A stretch of 17,562 nucleotides of DNA, taken from Cytophagales bacterium (GTDB taxonomy: Bacteria > Bacteroidota > Bacteroidia > Cytophagales > Cyclobacteriaceae). How positions within the stretch are numbered: the stretch's first letter is position 1; the number at the start of each line of letters is the position of its first letter. Position numbers and translations under genes: made by a program. The stretch covers positions 1 to 17,562 of the forward strand of contig DAHVFH010000215.1 in NCBI GenBank assembly GCA_027317105.1, in the 5' to 3' direction. The notes under the pieces were generated by a model, which saw nothing but the letters and a program-made list of their open reading frames with translations, ran no database searches and was not told where the DNA came from. Shown here in pieces: positions 15,468 to 17,562 of the stretch.

Positions 15468-16157
15468 TTAATTCGATTTTTTCACTGATCCCCCACTACT
15501 GGAGTGTGTGTTTGTGCGAGAGGGGTTTCCCCGATAACGAATATCTCCGCCACTGCTGGCATGCGCTTCAAAATCCTTTGAGACGGCAATTTTTGCTTCG
15601 CCACCACTACTTACTCTAGCCACCACGGTTTCGCTCTCCAACCGATAAGCATCAACTTCACCTGCACTGCTGGCCTCCACCTCCAATTTTTTAGACTTCC
15701 CCTCCACTACCACCTCCCCTGCACTCGAAGTATCCACCATGGCGGAATTGACATTCAGCGACACCTCCACGTTGGCCGCACTCGACACATTGATATCGAT
15801 ATGATCTGCATTTATCTCTCCTTCAGAAAACACACTGGCTGCTGAACTTGCAGCTATCTTCTCTAAATTAACATAAGTCACGTAAACCTTAACATGCACA
15901 TTATTCCAAAAATGTTTCCCATCCCTCAGTTTGATCCTAAGGGAACTTCCCTCAATTTGGGTAATCACATCTTCCACTGATCCTCCGGAAATAACTATTC
16001 GAGCACTTTCCTTATCCCCTTTTTTAAGATACGCATCAATAGCTTGGGAAACTTTAATGCCCTTGAATGAGCCTAGCGGGCGGATTTCCGTTTGCTGCGC
16101 GTGTAAGGAATGGGAACATATCCAAAACAAGAACAAACCAACTGTTGACTTCTTCAT
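15468..16157 (-). CDS. Secreted head-GIN domain (DUF2807) protein
   Basis: A 229-residue exported protein with signal peptide MKKSTVGLFLFWICSHSLHA, probably cut before QQ. The mature part is a DUF2807 / putative auto-transporter adhesin head-GIN domain, a right-handed beta-helix-like fold common in Bacteroidota. Seven SS(A/G)(A/G) turns occur at residues 104, 125, 144, 163, 183, 201 and 220, spaced 18-21 residues, which marks successive coils. Only the extreme C-terminus is Ser-rich and polar. Function is not known; such proteins are thought to be surface or periplasmic. It diverges from the TerB-like gene across 150 bp, where I see no convincing promoter match. Confidence 0.85.
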   Translation of the reverse strand: MKKSTVGLFLFWICSHSLHAQQTEIRPLGSFKGIKVSQAIDAYLKKGDKESARIVISGGSVEDVITQIEGSSLRIKLRDGKHFWNNVHVKVYVTYVNLEKIAASSAASVFSEGEINADHIDINVSSAANVEVSLNVNSAMVDTSSAGEVVVEGKSKKLEVEASSAGEVDAYRLESETVVARVSSGGEAKIAVSKDFEAHASSGGDIRYRGNPSRTNTHSSSGGSVKKSN

Positions 16158-16307
16158 AATTTCACTTTATTTGTACTAAAGACAGGTCGTATTGCTGGAA
16201 GTTGCTTAACCTGACATTTAGTTTTTTTCTAATAGGTTTAGGAATAAACGGATTTTAACTAAATTTCGCTTCGATTAATTCAATTTCCCGGTAAATATTA
16301 AAACATC

Positions 16308-16700
16308 ATGATAAAAGAACAACTAAACATGCTCATCAACTTAGCTGCCAGTGACAATACCGTAGCCGAAAAAGAAGCCAAAGTTATACACATGATCGGT
16401 AAGGCCAACGGCTTTTCTAAAGAAGAAATTGATGAAATGATGAAAAAGCCAAATCCCATTGGCGATTTGTCATCCCTGTCCGAAGATCAAAAATTTGAAA
16501 ACCTATACCACCTCATTCAGCTTATGAAAAGCGATGGGCAAGTTTTTAAGAGCGAAATTCATTTTTGCGAACAGGTGGCCGAAAGATTAGGATATAAAAA
16601 AGGAGTTGTTCGCGAACTTTCAGCCCGCATTTATAGCGACCCAACCATAACATCCGACCGCAAAATGTTAGTGGATAGAGCTCATAAATTTTTAAAATAA
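16308..16700 (+). CDS. TerB-like protein
   Basis: A 130-residue all-helical cytosolic protein of the TerB/DjlA-N fold. The fold's duplicated acidic motif is visible: LAASDNTVAEKEAKVI near 12-27 and LMKSDGQVFKSEIHFC near 72-87, each with Asp...Glu in the metal-binding spacing known from TerB. Despite the name, stand-alone members are not proven tellurite-resistance proteins; no terA, terC, terD or terZ is nearby. It is probably a monocistronic stress or regulatory protein. It stops 30 bp before the transposase frame on the opposite strand. Confidence 0.75.
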   Translation: MIKEQLNMLINLAASDNTVAEKEAKVIHMIGKANGFSKEEIDEMMKKPNPIGDLSSLSEDQKFENLYHLIQLMKSDGQVFKSEIHFCEQVAERLGYKKGVVRELSARIYSDPTITSDRKMLVDRAHKFLK

Positions 16701-16730
16701 ACTCGTTCTCCTGCAAGTTCAAGGGCTGCT

Positions 16731-17562
16731 CTATTTAGGGCCTGCTGAATAAGAATGGAAAAATGAAAATTCCGGTTTGTGCCGGACTCGGTGTATACTC
16801 TCATTAATGAATGAGGTCATCGGGGAGAAAGCATTATGCGCTGAACAAGTCAACCATTTACCCAAAAGGAATGGGGGTACCGTCCCAGCCAACTTGACCA
16901 GGTTGAGTACCAAAATGATGGTGGCAATCCAAGATTCGCTTGTGCGTTGCAGCCTCGTTCTTATCCGGTTCATACCGTAGGCTGTTTTTGCTTGCCCAAA
17001 CTTCCCTTCTATTGGATTGCGCTCCCCCGGGCTTACGTGCCCTGTTGGCACCGCCTTGGGTCTGCCCAGTGGCTTTGCCCTCAGTCCGATGTCCAGTTCT
17101 TTCAGGCTGGCCCGATTAGCCCGTGTGCAGTAGATCTTATCCACCAGCACTTCTTTTGGATAATAACCAAACCGTCTTTTATATTCCTGGGATACTTCTT
17201 CTCCCGCTGGAGCAGAAGGAGGGCTGGCCGTTGACGGTGAACTGTCCGCTGGTGGTGAGGGAGGGTCAGGCGGCCCTTTATTTTTCTCTTTGGAGAGCCC
17301 TAAAATAGTTTCATTGATCGCATTGACTTGCTCGGCACCAAGGCGGTTGCGGATTTCTACAAACAAGGAAGCATCAAAGGGAACTTCATCGCTGAAACTA
17401 CTGTAGCCGATGAAGTACTGCATGTACATGTTTTCCTGGATTTGCTGAACCGTTTTCCGGTCACTAAAATCACACATATGTTTGATGATCAACGAGCCTA
17501 TGATCACCCGCCCATTGATCCCATCGGCACCCGTTTGTTGATTGCCCATTTGTCGATGGTAA
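16731..17562 (-). pseudogene. IS5/IS1182-type transposase, internally deleted and cut by the right edge
   Basis: The frame continues past the right edge (YHRQ precedes the first in-window Met at 17549). The N-terminal domain, GSLIIKHMCDFSDRKTVQQIQ, and the C-terminal catalytic part, YKRRFGYYPKEVLVDKIY then NPIEGKFGQAKTAYG, are those of a common Bacteroidota DDE transposase. The second catalytic Asp (137 from the Met at 17549) and the Glu (181) are present, but the central block with the first Asp, normally following the Pro/Ser-rich linker, is missing. Related enzymes carry roughly 200 extra residues there. The join, near 17195, keeps the frame, giving AGEE directly followed by VSQEYKRR. The product should be inactive. 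The frame runs out through the apparent IS terminus before stopping. Confidence 0.75.
16737..17562 (-). mobile_element. Insertion sequence fragment at the right edge, one terminus present
   Basis: The transposase remnant defines the element. The terminus is probably GGCCTGCTGAATAAG starting near 16738, which resembles the ends of related elements that read roughly G-rich, TGTTGAATAA. The word AGGGC(C)TGCT also occurs at 16722-16730 just outside, as an imperfect copy. The other terminus and target duplication are beyond the window. Confidence 0.5.

Noticed and set aside
16308..16700. Tellurite-resistance system
   Set aside because: Only a lone TerB-like fold is present; none of the other ter genes accompany it.

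Overview
The window looks like a piece of a Bacteroidota chromosome, most likely order Cytophagales. This rests on product types (DUF1573, head-GIN/DUF2807, DUF1080 lipoproteins, a TerB-like protein, 4-hydroxyphenylpyruvate dioxygenase), moderate GC, nearly absent Shine-Dalgarno sites, short lipoprotein signals, and several matches to the Bacteroidota -7 promoter element TAnnTTTG. I see no rRNA, tRNA, CRISPR array, phage block or conjugation module.

Layout. Positions 1 to about 141 are the 3' end of an insertion sequence entering from the left; it appears to have cut off the end of a secreted alpha/beta-hydrolase gene (99-752, minus). Upstream of that gene, also on minus, are a glutamine-dependent asparagine synthetase (793-2709), a DUF1080 lipoprotein (2810-3568) and an orphan Vsr-type endonuclease (3587-4105). 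A 390-bp stretch follows with one possible 33-aa ORF and a cluster of hairpins. Next on minus are an SDR oxidoreductase (4499-5299) and a secreted DUF1573 protein (5475-6551). On plus is trpS (6722-7690), which faces a small coiled-coil-type unknown protein (7773-8180). That gene diverges from hppD (8272-9366). A type II toxin-antitoxin pair with a PIN toxin (9376-10021) is packed between hppD and a phosphohexomutase (10024-11745). The mutase gene ends inside the end of a minus-strand peptide-transport operon: POT/PTR symporter (13795-15294), then OPT transporter (11737-13782). A secreted DUF2807 protein (15468-16157, minus) diverges from a TerB-like protein (16308-16700). A second, internally deleted IS transposase (16731 to the right edge) ends the window.

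How the genes fit together. Most of the region is ordinary housekeeping and nutrient use: tryptophan charging, asparagine synthesis, tyrosine breakdown, hexose-phosphate interconversion and peptide uptake. The accessory parts are the two IS fragments at the edges, the PIN toxin-antitoxin pair, the orphan Vsr and the hairpin cluster. I found no convincing new multi-gene system. The signals most worth checking are two separate heptanucleotide tandem repeats inside the asparagine synthetase linker, a pair of tandem hairpins whose stem bases co-vary, and an in-frame deletion of about 200 residues in the right-hand transposase.
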